Shown: piece after piece, positions 14,221-15,380 of the stretch
Layout: every line of letters starts with the position of its first letter
How positions within the stretch are numbered: the first letter of the stretch is position 1
Source of the DNA: CAZQCI01 sp964592255
GTDB taxonomy: Bacteria; UBA10199; SBBF01
Assembly: GCA_964592255.1 (NCBI GenBank)
Contig: CAZQCI010000046.1
Span: 1-15,380, forward strand
Length of the DNA stretch: 15,380 nt
Direction of reading: 5' to 3'
Notes under the pieces: model-generated
Database searches by the model: none
What the model was told of the DNA's origin: nothing
What the model saw: the letters and a program-made list of their open reading frames with translations, nothing else
Position numbers and translations under genes: made by a program

Positions 14221-15140
14221 GTTTTAAGTTTTAGTCTGTTTTGCACATCTTTTTTAATTTGCAAGGCCAGTTTGTTAGGTGAGGTGAATTTTTTTTCATC
14301 CCTTAAAAATTTAAGAAAATAAATCTGTGCTTTTTTGCCGTACAGATTGCGTTTGCAGTTTAGAAGATGTGTTTCAATCTTTCTGGTTGCTCCGTAGAAG
14401 GTTGGGTTGACTCCGATATTGGTTAGGCTTTTGTATGTTGTGCCTGCAATTTCAGTCTGGGTAGCATACACGCCGTGGGGAGGAATGAGTTCGTTCTCCG
14501 TCAACAAGTTGATAGTGGGCCAGCCTAAACTTTTTCCTCTTCCTTCGCCCTTTGTGATTCGTCCGGTGATATTAAACGGATGTCCTAACAGCTGATTGGA
14601 TTCTGTAATTTCACCTGCCATGAGTCTCTTGCGGATTAAGGTGGAGCTCACTAACATTTTAGACTTGAGAACAGGTTTAACGATGACGTCATCGATACCG
14701 TTTTTGTAACATAGAATTTCTAGCGTTTCGATATTTCCTTCGCGTTTTTTACCAAAAGTGAAATCGTATCCGACCGTGATGAAGCGGGCATTCAGCCTTT
14801 TGATTAAAATATCATAAAAAAAACTTTCTGCTGATTGTTGAGAGAAGGTTTTATCGAATTTTTCAACAATCACAGCAGACACTCCGGTGTTGGATAAAAG
14901 CTCCAGTTTTTGCTCCAGTGTGGTGATGAGAAGGGGGGCGATGTGAGGGGCGAGCATTTTTACTGGGTGAGGCATGAAGGTATAGACTACAGACGGAAGC
15001 CTTCTTTTTAGGCCCTCTTTCACGAGATTTTTAAGAATAGATTGATGGCCCAGGTGAACACCATCATAGTTGCCTAGTGTAAGGCATGTTCCTTTTTTAC
15101 AAAAAGATTTAGCTTGTCTGGATGAAGTAAATATTTTCAT
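14217..15140 (-). CDS. ribF: Bifunctional riboflavin kinase / FAD synthetase
   Basis: A 307-residue cytoplasmic enzyme that phosphorylates riboflavin to FMN and adenylylates FMN to FAD. The N-terminal nucleotidyltransferase domain (about 1-180) shows GNYDGVHLGH (23-32), TFMPHP (54-59), VGYDFTFGKKREGN (123-136) and VSSTLIRKRL (164-173). The C-terminal kinase domain (about 185-305) shows GRITKGEGRGKSLGWPTINL (193-212), with the flavin/ATP-binding GWPT, then NIGVNPTF and the catalytic glutamate E256 in KIETHLL. Length is typical. First gene of an operon with aroE. No Shine-Dalgarno is visible in the AT-rich leader; several TATAAT-like boxes occur upstream, but none pairs well with a -35 box. Confidence 0.96.
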   Translation of the reverse strand: MKIFTSSRQAKSFCKKGTCLTLGNYDGVHLGHQSILKNLVKEGLKRRLPSVVYTFMPHPVKMLAPHIAPLLITTLEQKLELLSNTGVSAVIVEKFDKTFSQQSAESFFYDILIKRLNARFITVGYDFTFGKKREGNIETLEILCYKNGIDDVIVKPVLKSKMLVSSTLIRKRLMAGEITESNQLLGHPFNITGRITKGEGRGKSLGWPTINLLTENELIPPHGVYATQTEIAGTTYKSLTNIGVNPTFYGATRKIETHLLNCKRNLYGKKAQIYFLKFLRDEKKFTSPNKLALQIKKDVQNRLKLKT

Positions 15141-15380
15141 TTTTTATAAATTATTTTTATTTATATATTTGATTTTATTATATTTTTTATAATTAATTTT
15201 AAGGCCCAAATCTTTATTTATAGCGTTAGTTTAAATGGTATTAGTTTTTGATCTTGAACACAAAAGTATGCTTTATTTTGTTTACAACCACAGTATTTAA
15301 CGCTAAATTAATACTTTATTGACATTAAATTAAAGTAGTCAAAATAATAGATACTAATTGAAATGTAAGAATATGAAAAA
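15141..15380. other. AT-rich intergenic region to the right edge
   Basis: About 240 bases with no credible ORF, much more AT-rich than the genes. Multiple TATAAT-like and TATAAA-like strings on both strands make single promoter calls for ribF unreliable. AGCGTTA (15222-15228 region) and TAACGCT (about 15298-15304) form a widely spaced 7-bp inverted pair of uncertain meaning. No RNA gene was recognised. Confidence 0.6.
15319..15348 (+). promoter_or_regulatory. Near-consensus sigma-70 promoter facing out of the window
   Basis: A full TTGACA (15319-15324), an 18-base spacer, and AATAAT (15343-15348), one mismatch from TATAAT. Transcription would start near 15355. An ATG at 15373, followed by AAA, could begin a gene cut by the edge, but its ribosome site is weak, and the transcript could equally be an RNA or have a later start. 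Confidence 0.6.

Noticed and set aside
1..15380. CRISPR arrays, tRNA or rRNA genes, transposases, phage genes or att sites
   Set aside because: None seen by reading both strands; the only repeats are the small palindromic elements listed.

Overview
The window looks like a piece of a free-living, Gram-negative-type bacterial chromosome, moderately AT-rich, carrying mostly housekeeping genes. It is probably metagenomic, because it contains a 10-N scaffold join. No marker here fixes the taxonomy. Two short dispersed palindromic repeat families, one of the type that translates as 'VIPAEAGIQ', fit proteobacteria-like (delta-like) or uncultured lineages. That placement is an inference and is weak.

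Layout. Positions 1-1767 (minus): a large unrecognised protein that runs off the left edge. 1860-3997 (minus): a two-gene operon of a LacD-type class I aldolase and an M24 (Xaa-Pro type) peptidase, overlapping by ATGA, with a good sigma-70-like promoter upstream. 3998-4248: intergenic, with that promoter, one palindromic repeat and the terminator of the next gene. 4249-7967 (minus): LD-carboxypeptidase (S66), serine hydrolase (beta-lactamase class C fold) and a GT39-type membrane glycosyltransferase, an envelope or peptidoglycan-related cluster. 8082-11443 (plus): E1-alpha, E1-beta and E2 of a 2-oxoacid (probably pyruvate) dehydrogenase complex, preceded by a possible 36-codon leader ORF. 11468-12103 (minus): a CPBP/CAAX-type membrane protease. 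12124-13389 (plus): seryl-tRNA synthetase. 13372-15140 (minus): ribF and aroE, overlapping by ATGA. 15141-15380: a very AT-rich intergenic stretch with a strong plus-strand promoter facing out of the window.

How the genes fit together. The dehydrogenase operon would feed acetyl-CoA to central metabolism, but no E3 (dihydrolipoamide dehydrogenase) lies next to it. LdcA and the serine hydrolase are translationally coupled and probably both act on cell-wall peptides. RibF supplies FMN/FAD, AroE works in the shikimate pathway, and SerRS in translation.

The most interesting structure is not a new gene family but the way small repeats are built into genes. One palindrome is fused in frame inside the serine hydrolase. 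A second element of about 66 bp occurs twice: once upstream of the glycosyltransferase, and once between E1-alpha and E1-beta, where repeat sequence supplies the C-terminus and stop codon of E1-alpha and puts the Shine-Dalgarno sequence of E1-beta in the arm of a 10-bp hairpin. The N gap in E2 also appears to be a false gap: joining its flanks on a shared 4-base overlap restores a normal E2 C-terminus. I found no convincing evidence of a wholly new multi-gene system.
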